Positions 56,101 through 63,886 of a DNA stretch of 64,000 nt are shown in pieces. The notes under the pieces are model-generated. The model was not told where the DNA came from and made no database searches. It saw only the letters and a program-made list of their open reading frames with translations. Made by a program: the position numbers and the translations under genes. Source of the DNA: Hemicordylus capensis (taxonomy: Eukaryota > Chordata > Lepidosauria > Squamata > Cordylidae); contig NC_069665.1 in the NCBI RefSeq assembly GCF_027244095.1, positions 3,288,501-3,352,500 of the forward strand, given 5' to 3'. Within the stretch, counting starts at the first letter, position 1. The number at the start of each line of letters is the position of its first letter.

Positions 56101-59100
56101 GAAAACATAGAGACCGAGACTGGGAGTAACTGGAAGGCCCTGCCTCAGCAGGCTGCAACTAAACGTACCTGGACTTGCTGCCGAAGTTTACTGCACTCGT
56201 CCGTTAAGACCTGCAGCTGGAGACGGCTTTGTGCAGATTCCAGCTCTGCCTTCCTTCGTAGCATTTGCTCCTTTTCTAAAGAACTGCAGCAGGAAACAGA
56301 ATCCATCTTTATCAGTTCAGATTAAGACTGTGCTACCCTGATAAAGTTCATGTGGGTCCTCCCAATACCAGGTGTACAGGACAATTATTTTTCCATTCTG
56401 CTTTTCCTCCTACACCAACTGAAGGTTCTGAGAAGCCCAACAGCTACTCAGGGCAAAATTAAATAGTGGTCTCTTGTCTTGGATGGACATGTCCAAGCAG
56501 TAGCCCTTTTCTTCCAGCATGAACCCAACAGAACAGCCAACTCATTCCATTTTTAAGTGTGTACTAGTAACGTCCCCAACCCCCAAAACTTAAAATGGCA
56601 GGCAAGCCTATATTCAGACATCCATACTCTACACCTCTCACAGCTGATAACACAAAGCGCACCCTTAGACTAAAACCCGGTATTACATCAGAACATAAGA
56701 AATACCATACCTACAATCTTGAAGATTCATCACTTCCTACACCTGATCGGTTTCTGGAAGTACAGTCAGACTAAAGGGCCTCAGCAACAGATGGCTAAAT
56801 CAGGTGTTTACGCTGGGCACCATTTCCCCAAGCAGTTAGAAGAGAGGGGGAAAGAGTACTGAATATACCTTTTCATGTGCTCCTGTTCGCTGGTATCCAA
56901 AGCTTTCAGAGTACGAGCATAAAGGACCACTATGTCCGAGCGCTTGGCTTTCTTATTGCACTAAAAATGAAGAAGAGAGAGAAGCTGAGTTAGCTTCTTA
57001 GCTGCCAATGTCTCTCTACACCACTCTGCTCATAACCACCAACACAAGCAGAGGCTATCCATAGCCTGGAATTGTTTAATCTCTCATGACTGCCACACAA
57101 CCCAGCTGGCACAACAGTTGGTGTTCTGCTTTTAAGAAGTGCCACAGCTCAGTGGTAAAACATCTGCTTTGCATGCAGAAGATCAGTTCAGTCCCTGGCA
57201 GCATTTCCAGATAGGGCTGGGAGAGAGACGCCTGCCTGGAACTTTGGAGAAGCCACTCCCAGTCAGTGCTGCGAGACAGACCAACATTCTAACTCGGTAT
57301 AAGGCAGCTTCCCATGTTCCTAAGCAGGGAAGGATGTACACAAAGGCTGCACAACTGCAGCTGGTTTTGGACTACAACTCCTATCATCCCCAGCTACAGT
57401 GGCCAACAATCAGGTATGATGGGAGTTGTAGTCCATTATCTGCAAGAGGACCAAAGTGCACTGTTCTGATGCACACAGCATTGGTTGCCTATAGATACCC
57501 CCTATCACTAGGGGTTTTCCTTTATTTAAAAAATGAAAGACCCCAAAGAGGCAATAGTTGTGACCTGTTCAATGTCACATTCAAGCAGGTTAAAGCTTCC
57601 ACCAAAACACTTCCTTGTACCAACAGCCAGGGATTTATTAATCTGATTGAATCCAAATGAACTGAGGCAACACAGCAAAGACATCACTTGAGAATGCTAA
57701 AAGCAGGTGGCATCTGCCACTCTCTCCTTGCCCTTCCACCACCACCTCAGAAATCCATTGCTAATGTTATCTCATCAGGAATTTTTGCCAACGGTCTACC
57801 ACCAAGCATGACATAAAGGCTCTCCCCACAAATACACTGACCAGAGAGCAGAACGACTTGATGGAACCACCACCCAGGTACAGCTTCCACAGTCCAGACC
57901 TAAGAAGTCCAGCTCCACTCAGCACTACCTGAGGCCTAATTTGAAGCACTACAGTCAGCTCAGATGCCAGACTTGAAAGAGTGCAATGAGAAAAGTTTAC
58001 AGGAGGCAAGTCGCAGGAGGAGAGGTTGCAGCAAGTGGGCCTGAAAAGGAATGGGTGGGATGCAAGGGAGAAGAGAGGGATGTGCTGACAGGGAGAGAGG
58101 GAGCAATTGCTCTCTGAAGACAGGAAAAGCAGCAATGAGTTCAGTTACAGAAAGGAAGATCTGGGTTCAGCTGGGGTGGGGACCAACTTGAAAACATGGA
58201 GAAGGATTCAACAGTGGAACAAACTGCAATATTTCCTTCCTTGGAGGCCCCCACAGAAACAGTTTATTTCCATCTCTGTGTGGAATGAGTTTTGTGTGAG
58301 CACATGCATTCAGAGTGGGGCCTTCCTAATTCAACCTGAGCGGGATCTAAAGTTAACTGAGCAGACATCAACAAACGTGAGCGGAGCGGATGCGCGCCTT
58401 AGAGGGAACAGTGCACAGAAAGTATAACTTGTCGTGTGGCAAAGCAAGTTCTCAGGCTCTGAGGCTAGGGAAATTCACTCCAATACAGCAAAATATATCT
58501 TGGCATGTGGTAAAGCAAGTTCTCAGCCTAGTGAAATTCACTCCAATACAGCTCAGATCAGGTACCTTGAGACAAGCCAGGACTGCAGTTATTAGGCCAC
58601 CCAATGCCACCTAACTCCTCTCTTAAACTGAATCTCTTTCCATCGAGAAGCCAGTTTCTTAGGATGTTAACCCAACAAGGCACACACCACGCTTTTACCT
58701 GTGGACACTTGCCCGCCTGCCCCTTCAGCCACCTCTCAATGCAGCTGTAGCCAAAGAGATGCCCACACCGCAGCGCAGAGAGACGGTGCTCTCCAGCATT
58801 GGTCCACTCTTCAAAACAGATGGCACAGGTATCGCCACTCTCCTCCTCCTCTGGGGAAACCATAGGTGCAGCTAGGTTGGTTCTCTTTAACGGAGTAGTC
58901 TAAAGGAAGAGAATATGGGGAGGGGAGGTCAAGCAAAGGCAATCACTGTTTTACCACTGACATCCACACCACAGACCCTCAATCCTTCCCACCTTCTTCT
59001 TCTGCTGGACAGCTGCACCTCTAGGGATAGGGCACTCTGGATCATCAGGATTATCTCCAGGAGGTGCCATTTGGGCCAAGTTAGAGACTGCAGAGAAAAA

Positions 59101-61742
59101 GCAAAGGAGTAATTCATGTGGACAGGACTGGGGCCAGACTGCAACTAGTGTCATGAAAACCAAGTATGAACTTACAAAACATTTTTATTTTTATTTTAAA
59201 GGAAAGGCAAAATAAATGACAGTGTAAGACTTCATATAACAAGCCCTGAGATCAACATACTTCTGTCTCACCAATACCTTCTCTAAAACATCTGACACCC
59301 AAATATAAATACAGTCAAAACAGAGATCCCAATCTTTTCTCTCAACCCCATCCCTGCATCACCCCAGTTTCCTCACTGTGAAGTGTTACCTTCACCCCAT
59401 CTCAAGAGCACAGTCATAAAGCCTATGAAAAGCTAAGAAGGCTAAGAGTAAATGTTTCATAGATAAAAGGGTTCATATAAAGGTTTGGACTTGGGACAGG
59501 GAAACCTAAGTTCAGATCTTTCCTCTACCATGAAGCAAACTAGCTGGTCTTGTCCAGAGAGGCAATGTAGTCTAGTGGTTAGAGTGTCAGACCTTGGCTA
59601 GCAAGCCCCAAATTCAAAACCCCACTCAGTCAAGAAGCTCATAGGGTAACCTTGAACCAATCACTCTCAGCATCATTGGACCAATCCGATCTCACAGAGT
59701 TATTGTGAGCAATGACTCACCCATTCATGTATGCCACCCAGAGCTTATGGAAGAAGGGCGAGATACCACTGTCATCATCATCATCATCATCAACAAGTAA
59801 TTCTCTCTCACACTATCCTATCCTCAGACTATCTCTCAGGGTTGTTATTAGGAAACAAATGGAATAACCCTGTAAAATAAAGCTGCTGAGCACTTTAGAA
59901 GGAGGTAGGAAATACAACACATAAATAGATTAAGGTAAAGGTAGGCAGTGCAGCACGAGCCATTTCTGGTGTGTGCTTTTTTAGAGTCTCTTAAAGATAT
60001 AGAACTAACACAGACCTTCCAAACCAGGTGCCTCATCAAGGGCTCCTGCTGGCTCTTCCTCCTCCTCTTCCTCTACCTCAGTAGAACTGCTGCCACCAGT
60101 ATCCGAATCGCTTAGAACCACAGTTCCATCTGAGCTGTGCCCACTGGGGTTTGCTGAGAGACGAGATGCTGCCATGGTTTGAGTCCTGCTGACCTGAAAA
60201 TAACTGTCCAACGGGGCAGTGGACCTGAAGACCAATAGTATAAATTGTCATTTATACAGCATATGTGCCAATGGTCTGACTCACTATAAAGACACTTCTA
60301 GTGACAGACAGAGCCATAGCTCAGTGTTTGCATACAGAAGGTCTCAGTTCAGTCCCTGGCATCATCTCCAGATAGTGCCAAGAAAGAAACCTGTCTGGAA
60401 ACTCTGAAGAGCTGCTGCTAATGCAGACAATACCATGACTCTGACTCATTCAAAGACAACTTCAGTAGAAGGCAGGTAGGGGACAAAACAGGCTCTAAGC
60501 CAGTACAAAGTACAAGTCACCATTCAGAATGGAGCTGCAAGATATTAGGCACTGGGTCCAGTATTCTCTAGGTTTTTTCCATTTGTGTGTGGAATAAGTC
60601 TTTTTCTGGGTATCAGGATCAAGGCAGTGTGTGAGCACGTGCATTCAGAGTGGGGCCTTCCTGATTCAACCAGAGCGGGATCTAAAATTAACTGAGCAGA
60701 CATAAAAAACCGTGTGGGAGCACACACATGCCAGACACCTTAGAGCGAACACTGACTGGTTCTCTGGATAATTAAAATTGTTGTGACCTGTCACATTGGT
60801 GAAACAGCCTAAACATCATTTATATCAGGGGTTCTCATGGGAGTTGAAGTACAAGAACATCTGGGGACCAGAGTGTGAAAAGCCATGATTTATAATGGCT
60901 TAAGTTTAAAATTTAACAGACTTTAGGGTATTTGCCTAATGTGTCAGTTAAATGTTCAGTAGTTTAAAGAGTGTGTCTTGGCCTGCTGTGATTGGATGAA
61001 AACTCTCATGCGAGTAAGTCAGACGAGAGCTGGTCTTGTGGTAGCAACATGAATGGTCCCCTTAACTAAGCAGGGTCCATCCTGGTTTACATTTGAATGG
61101 GAGACTAAATGTGTGAGCACTGTAAGATATTCCTCTTAGGGGATGGGGCTGCTCTGGGAAGAGGACCTGCATGTTCCCAGTTCCCTTCCTGGCAGCATCT
61201 CCAAGGCAGGGCTGAAAGAGATTCTCATCTGCAACCTTAAAGAAGCCACTGGCAGTCTAAATAGACAATACTGAGCTAGATGGACCAAGCGGAGCAGATT
61301 GAAAGCAAACAAATAACTTCCCGTGCGCCTGCGCTTCCCCAGAGCCCGCCCCTTCGGCTTCCCGACCCCACCCTCTATGGCTGCCGAAGCCAATCAGAGG
61401 AAGCCCAAGCAGGACGGCCTGAAGGGCCAAGGGGCCGGCTGCGCATGCGCACCCCTCCTTTCACCTGGCTCGGGCCGTCGGTTGGGAAGCGCGCGCTCCT
61501 TCGTGGCGCTGTTGCCGCCGCCGAGGCGGGTCCCTCCTGGCCCGAGGAGGCCTCCGCGAATCTGCGGCAAAGGCGCCCCAGGAAGCCGCGGCCGCCGCAG
61601 GCCCCGTCAATACCGAGGCCTCCTCGTCTCCAGCGGGGGCGGAGGCTGGGGCGGCCTCCTGGGAGCCAGCGGGCTGCTCGGGCTCTGAGGAGGAGGCGGC
61701 GGCGGCTGGCTGGAGATCCACGTCCATGGCCTCCTGGGCCAT
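44006..61742 (-). CDS. RFWD3: RFWD3, RING and WD40 E3 ubiquitin ligase (complete, 12 coding exons)
   Basis: RFWD3 (FANCW) is a nuclear E3 ubiquitin ligase recruited by RPA to stalled forks and crosslinks. It ubiquitinates RPA and RAD51 and supports p53 through MDM2. Twelve exons were joined on the minus strand with consistent phases: 61742-61465, 60224-60016, 59087-58993, 58899-58699, 56960-56869, 56283-56169, 55013-54785, 54653-54503, 54371-54195, 53028-52814, 45258-45041 and 44149-44006. The sum is 2,124 bp, or 707 residues and a stop. Domains are an N-terminal basic and acidic low-complexity region, a C3HC4-type RING at about 219-262, a coiled coil at about 267-340, and a WD40 domain from about 407 to the end, closing with KMVKIYKWQ (human KMVHIYKWE). 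Human RFWD3 has 774 residues; the shortfall is in the N-terminus. No stop or frameshift interrupts the exons. The start MAQEAM matches human MAHEAM. Confidence 0.95.
44393..44470. repeat. Possible hAT-like fragment (CAGGGGTGTAGCTA start)
   Basis: CAGGGGTGTAGCTATAG resembles CAGGGGCGTAGTGAGG at 63,524. Only one end is visible in each case, so both are tentative. This one lies in RFWD3 intron 11. Confidence 0.25.
45041..45258 (-). CDS. RFWD3: RFWD3 coding exon 11 (WD40 repeat)
   Basis: The 218 bp read [18 protein letters not shown] to DEASNSAM, with acceptor ATTCCACAG and donor [27 protein letters not shown] in human is [18 protein letters not shown] here. The phase joins exon 10 across 7.6 kb, so the inserted element has not disturbed the splice sites. 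Confidence 0.95.
46204..46359 (+). repeat. Left inverted terminal repeat of the DIRS-type element
   Basis: 46,242-46,359 is the reverse complement of 51,828-51,941 with only a few differences. The outermost part, 46,204-46,241, has no partner at the right end but reappears, inverted, in the internal complementary region. Confidence 0.85.
46498..46600 (-). repeat. Internal complementary region of the DIRS-type element
   Basis: The first half is the reverse complement of the left terminus (46,206-46,265) and the second half the reverse complement of the right terminus (about 51,912-51,946). They meet at a single GAGAAAGG junction. An internal copy of both ends fused together is the known DIRS template for making a circular DNA intermediate. 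Confidence 0.82.
46642..47622 (-). mobile_element. Tyrosine recombinase region of the DIRS-type fossil
   Basis: The C-terminal part shows the DIRS recombinase signature ([12 protein letters not shown], then [13 protein letters not shown]). DIRS elements use this enzyme instead of a DDE integrase. This is the single most diagnostic feature of the element. Confidence 0.88.
47670..49560 (-). mobile_element. Reverse transcriptase and RNase H region of the DIRS-type fossil
   Basis: Reverse transcriptase hallmarks can be read: [38 protein letters not shown] and the YLDDLL active-site box. RNase H follows with the DASLSGWG start, NWLELRAV and RTDN. This RT-RH pair, with RNase H directly after the RT, is typical of DIRS and Gypsy kin. 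Confidence 0.88.
49560..51232 (-). mobile_element. Gag-like region of the DIRS-type fossil
   Basis: A Ser/Glu/Pro-rich leader precedes a more ordered part and an Arg/Gln/Pro-rich end, as in DIRS first-ORF products. There is no zinc knuckle, which is usual for DIRS. Assignment rests on position upstream of the reverse transcriptase and on composition. Confidence 0.6.
51828..51947 (-). repeat. Right inverted terminal repeat of the DIRS-type element
   Basis: It mirrors the left repeat. The shared core includes CACATGCATGGGGTTAAGG and GGGTGACCTC. It lies at the 5' end of the element, upstream of the Gag-like region. Confidence 0.85.
52814..53028 (-). CDS. RFWD3: RFWD3 coding exon 10 (WD40 repeat)
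   Basis: The 215 bp read [20 protein letters not shown] to HCLATFRP, with acceptor TCCTCCCAG and donor CCCA|GTAAGT. It matches human CPLVSLSYMPRAASAAFPYG. It is followed by intron 10, which carries the DIRS-type element. Confidence 0.94.
54195..54371 (-). CDS. RFWD3: RFWD3 coding exon 9 (WD40 repeat)
   Basis: The 177 bp read [20 protein letters not shown] to LAPQKS, with acceptor CCCTCAG and donor TCCAG|GTATAG. Blade features [17 protein letters not shown] and [11 protein letters not shown] match human residue for residue at most positions. Confidence 0.95.
54503..54653 (-). CDS. RFWD3: RFWD3 coding exon 8 (WD40 repeat)
   Basis: The 151 bp read [18 protein letters not shown] to DHTLKLT, with acceptor CCCTCAG and donor [22 protein letters not shown] and GLLLSAALD are WD40 blade strands. 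The flanking introns are both 131 bp. Confidence 0.95.
54785..55013 (-). CDS. RFWD3: RFWD3 coding exon 7
   Basis: The 229 bp read [19 protein letters not shown] to QSNFVPG, with acceptor TTCTGCAG and donor CCCCG|GTGAGT. The motif [15 protein letters not shown] and the strand [21 protein letters not shown] match the human approach to the WD40 domain. The exon leaves phase 1. Confidence 0.95.
55440..55795 (+). repeat. L2/CR1-like LINE 3' end in RFWD3 intron 6
   Basis: TTGCCAGGCTTTTGGTTAG, a T-rich stretch and ATTGGGCGGTATATTAGTG match the family at 14,275. Confidence 0.45.
56169..56283 (-). CDS. RFWD3: RFWD3 coding exon 6 (coiled coil)
   Basis: The 115 bp include [20 protein letters not shown] and [14 protein letters not shown], a clear heptad-rich coiled coil matching human. 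The acceptor is CTGCTGCAG and the donor CAG|GTACGT. Confidence 0.95.
56869..56960 (-). CDS. RFWD3: RFWD3 coding exon 5
   Basis: The 92 bp read [20 protein letters not shown] to HMK, with acceptor TTTTTAG and donor AAAAG|GTATAT, ending in phase 2. The exon supplies the final RING cysteine and starts the coiled coil. It is nearly identical to human. Confidence 0.95.
57143..57323 (+). repeat. tRNA-Ala-like SINE (monomer without 5S head)
   Basis: The head AGCTCAGTGGTAAAACATC then TTTGCATGCAGAAGATC resembles tRNA-Ala(TGC) including the anticodon loop. The body and tail match the composite SINEs. Confidence 0.65.
57345..57450. mobile_element. Diverged copy of the palindromic MITE family
   Basis: It contains TTGGACTACAACTCCTATC and ATGATGGGAGTTGTAGTCC as inverted halves about 50 bp apart. 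The ends are eroded. It lies in RFWD3 intron 4. Confidence 0.5.
58260..58420 (+). repeat. Unassigned dispersed repeat, copy A (RFWD3 intron 4)
   Basis: CATTCAGAGTGGGGCCTTCC, GAGCGGGATCTAAA and TTAACTGAGCAGACAT recur in copy B at 60,575. The family is not recognised. Confidence 0.7.
58424..58553. repeat. Local tandem duplication of about 65 bp
   Basis: Two copies share AAAGCAAGTTCTCAG and GAAATTCACTCCAATACAGC (58,440-58,487 and 58,511-58,552). They lie directly after dispersed repeat copy A. Confidence 0.8.
58699..58899 (-). CDS. RFWD3: RFWD3 coding exon 4 (RING finger)
   Basis: Sixty-seven codons, with acceptor TTCCTTTAG and donor CAG|GTAAAA. The exon holds most of the RING: CAIC, then [19 protein letters not shown], then KCPQ. 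The last zinc-binding cysteine is the first codon of exon 5. Cysteine and histidine spacing matches human RFWD3 (TCTICLEQW to RKCPQC). Confidence 0.96.
58993..59087 (-). CDS. RFWD3: RFWD3 coding exon 3
   Basis: The 95 bp read [13 protein letters not shown] to VQQKKK, with acceptor TCTCTGCAG and donor AAG|GTGGGA. The sequence is weakly conserved against human, as expected for the linker before the RING. Phase agreement on both sides supports the exon. Only a 93-bp intron separates it from exon 4. Confidence 0.82.
59556..59790 (+). repeat. tRNA-derived MIR/CORE-like SINE, diverged copy
   Basis: Head GTAGTCTAGTGGTTAGAGTG then AATTCAAAACCCC; the core is weakly kept. It ends near an (ATC)n run at about 59,773. 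It lies in RFWD3 intron 2. Confidence 0.5.
60016..60224 (-). CDS. RFWD3: RFWD3 coding exon 2
   Basis: The 209 bp read [15 protein letters not shown] and on to GLE, with acceptor GGTCTTCAG and donor GAAG|GTCTGTG. The human match is [14 protein letters not shown] Ser/Asp stretch ([10 protein letters not shown]) precedes a run of seven glutamates. The exon leaves phase 1. Confidence 0.88.
60305..60475 (+). repeat. tRNA-Ala-like SINE, decayed copy
   Basis: Recognisable from ATAGCTCAGTG, GTTCAGTCCCTGGCATC and GCAGACAATACC. It lies in RFWD3 intron 1, close to exon 2. Confidence 0.55.
60575..60755 (+). repeat. Unassigned dispersed repeat, copy B (RFWD3 intron 1)
   Basis: About 150 bp with high identity to 58,260-58,420 in the same orientation, including ACCTTAGAGCGAACA against CCTTAGAGGGAACA. 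Confidence 0.7.
60828..60890. mobile_element. Short fragment of the palindromic MITE family
   Basis: Holds CAGGGGTTCTCATGGGAGTTG then ACATCTGGGGACCAGAGTG, as if most of the centre were lost. It lies in RFWD3 intron 1. Confidence 0.35.
61028..61289 (+). repeat. Composite 5S/tRNA-like SINE, third copy, upstream part of RFWD3 intron 1
   Basis: It starts with ACTAAGCAGGGTCC and TTTGAATGGGAGACT (5S-like), then GATGGGGCTGCTCTGGGAAG and the common body ending ACTGAGCTAGATGGACC. Confidence 0.6.
61465..61742 (-). CDS. RFWD3: RFWD3 coding exon 1
   Basis: The start [12 protein letters not shown] was preferred over an in-frame ATG at 61,877 because it matches human MAHEAMEYDVQ. An Ala/Ser/Glu/Pro-rich stretch is followed by an Arg-rich run ([18 protein letters not shown]). 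The donor CAG|GTGAAAG leaves two bases (AG), which join the first G of exon 2 as Arg, in frame with [15 protein letters not shown]. Human RFWD3 has some 110 more residues here, and no conserved copy of them was seen in intron 1. An extra or differently used exon cannot be excluded. Confidence 0.75.
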
Positions 61743-62000
61743 TTCGCTCCGCCGCTGCTTCCCCTCGGGAGGAGGAGAGGGCCGAGGGAAGGACCCAGGC
61801 GTCCGGGCTTCAGAGTCGCGGCGGCCGCTCAATCTCCCCGCCGTCGCGGCCGCGCCTCCCACCCCCGGCGCTCCCATTGGTCCGCTGCGAGTGACGCGCG
61901 CCGGGAAGAGACTGGTTCTTATTGGGTGGGGCGGTCCGCAACCGGCCTTACCATTGGGCGGGCGGCCTGCCCGTTTTCCTGTTGCGACGGCAAGCTTATG
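61743..62000 (-). promoter_or_regulatory. RFWD3: RFWD3 promoter with three CCAAT boxes and GC boxes
   Basis: Upstream of the ATG the sequence is CpG-rich, and three CCAAT pentamers lie on the gene strand at 61,880-61,876, 61,925-61,921 and 61,957-61,953. They are about 45 and 32 bp apart, with GC boxes between them. This spacing is common in promoters driven by NF-Y and Sp1, often of cell-cycle or DNA-repair genes. The transcription start was not located. The CpG-rich block itself runs from about 61,320 to 62,000 and includes exon 1. Confidence 0.65.
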
Positions 62001-62096
62001 AGAGTCAGGGAAGGGGGCGGGGCGTTGAGGGAGCGCAAGCGCAGTGAGTGCCCTGGGCTAGGAGTAAGAGCTTTGCTAGACCTAATTCGCTTAGAG

Positions 62097-62548
62097 CAGG
62101 CCTGCGCAAAAAAAAGCCCAGGGACTGGATTCGGCCCTCGCAATATTTTACTGGCGCCCAGGTATCCTTCAGCAACACGGGAGCTGCCTTATAGCACCAT
62201 CCTGGGCCTGCTTTCTCAGAAATATGCTCCATTCTGTGCCCAGTGAGGCTTACTCCCCTGTAAGCATGCCTAGCATTGCAGCCTGAAAGCAAAAGCAGTT
62301 TAGGGAGAGGAGAGGACTTGGCATTTGCTTGGGGCTGGCATGCTCTCTAGGGGCCCCACTGATTGAGCAGGGACAGGACCTGTTCTCTGGCCACTATCCT
62401 TGGTTGAAACTATGGGTCCATTGACAGGGGGAATAGATTCACAAGTTTTAATTTTAATGAAATAATGTGCTAAAAATTGACCTCAGCCCCTGCATGGCGA
62501 GTAGTGGATGGTTTTGGCCCCCCAGGGCATTTGAGTTGTGAAGCCCTC
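62097..62548. mobile_element. hAT-like DNA element upstream of the RFWD3 promoter
   Basis: The 452-bp element starts CAGGCCTGCGCAAAA and, read from the other end, GAGGGCTTCACAACTC. GCTTAGAG flanks both sides exactly (62,089-62,096 and 62,549-62,556), an 8-bp duplication. No coding sequence was seen. Confidence 0.65.
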
Positions 62549-62559
62549 GCTTAGAGAAT

Positions 62560-63170
62560 GAATGAATGGCTTGTTTCAACCATTTGATCGGAATTACACA
62601 AAATCCCCAAAAAGATGATCACTTTAAATCCATAACTCAAAGATTTAACTAACAGTAACCCCACCACTAAAACTATACATTAAACTGATACCAGCTTCCG
62701 GCAGACCTTTCCAACTATAGAACAAAACTTGACAATATTTAAAGAAATTTCATCAACATTTTCATGGCAATTCTTTTATGGGGGTAACATAATAATCTCA
62801 AATGTCCCTATAAACATTACAATATAGCAGCATGTGTGCTGTTGTTTCTAGACTCCCACTGGTGATACAAAGGCAAAATCTCTCGGCATAAGGTCTTTTA
62901 TTGTACCTCTCTTCTAGTACAGCCATTTGAAGTGCATTGAGATGAGCGAGTGTTAGAGCTTTGCGATACTTGGGAATAGTTATTATACTAAGATATCTAG
63001 CTGGTTTATTATTGACACACCTTGGTTTCCCAAGATAACACCTCTGTGGGAATGCGACTAAGGATTAGAGATTTGATAGACTGGCAACTCAGTTGCCTGA
63101 AGATGGGACTCGCTTTTGGTTCTACGAAATAGTGCCACGCCAGGAATCCAGCCTACTTGGCAGGGGGCAT
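62560..63170 (-). repeat. LINE fragment, C-terminal end of a non-LTR reverse transcriptase
   Basis: On the minus strand the translation reads AVLEERYNKRPYAERFCLC and ETTAHMLLYCNVYRDI, a cysteine/histidine block typical of the extreme C-terminus of several LINE clades. The 3' end is followed by CATTCATTCATTC. Beyond the block the frame is broken. The family is not fixed. Confidence 0.6.
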
Positions 63171-63839
63171 TCATGAGTCTCCCACCACAGTAAAAAGTTC
63201 AAGTAAAAAATAATTCTATTGTGGTCTTGCTTCGGATTGCAATTCATTTTTGCATACACATGCAAATAAATGAATATTGCTTTGGCCCTTTAATAATTGC
63301 ACTGCTCCAACTTTTACAATATTCATAAAAATACAAGCTCTAAATATGGCATGGCAATAAAGAATTCATATTCCCTTTTGACAATGGGAGAAAATGGGTG
63401 TCATATAACGGAAGAGCTGGGGGGGGTGTTTGCTTTGCCTAGCACAAACCAACCCCCACCCCATCACCTAGGGTCCTTGGTGGCTGCTTCAGTGCTAGTC
63501 TCCACAAAAGGCTTGTGAGAGTGTCAGGGGCGTAGTGAGGTTCCCAGTGGTCAGCGGACAAAGGCAGGGGTCCTCCATCGCACGTGCAAAGTGCACACAC
63601 GCCCCAGAGCCCCAAGCCATGCCCCCCCCATCTGACATCAGATAGAAGGAAGCGGGGCAACCTGAAACCCCCCACTCCCCCAAAGCCTTCCTCGCCCCAT
63701 CTCTAACTCAGTTGAGTCTTTCGGGAGGGTGGCCGCAGCCGTATAAGATAAAATAATAATAATAATAATAAACAGTCTGATTTTTGATGAGAAGGAGTTG
63801 CTGTTTTCCACAAGGACTTCCACGCTTTCTTCTCATCTA

Positions 63840-63886
63840 TCAGGCAGTTGTAGTGGAAGTGGCAGCCCGCAAGTTGCTCACAATAT
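63840..63886 (-). CDS. Possible 3'-terminal coding exon of an upstream minus-strand gene (MLKL candidate)
   Basis: A strong acceptor (CTTTTGTTTTGCAG) precedes 47 bp that could end an open frame with two leading bases, then IVSNLRAATSTTTA and TGA. In mammals MLKL lies next to RFWD3 on the same strand, and its protein ends DEILKKLSTFSK, so IVSNL could be the last helix of the pseudokinase. Another frame across the same DNA is open longer (YCEQLAGCHFHYNCLIDEK), so the reading is uncertain. The rest of the gene would lie right of the window. The call rests mostly on synteny. Confidence 0.3.

Noticed and set aside
57143-57323. tRNA-Ala gene
   Set aside because: The tRNA-like part lacks proper stem pairing and is joined to a body shared with other copies, so it is a SINE head.
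61280-61894. 204-codon plus-strand frame over RFWD3 exon 1
   Set aside because: It is the antisense of a GC-rich exon and promoter, with low-complexity Arg/Pro sequence and no family resemblance.
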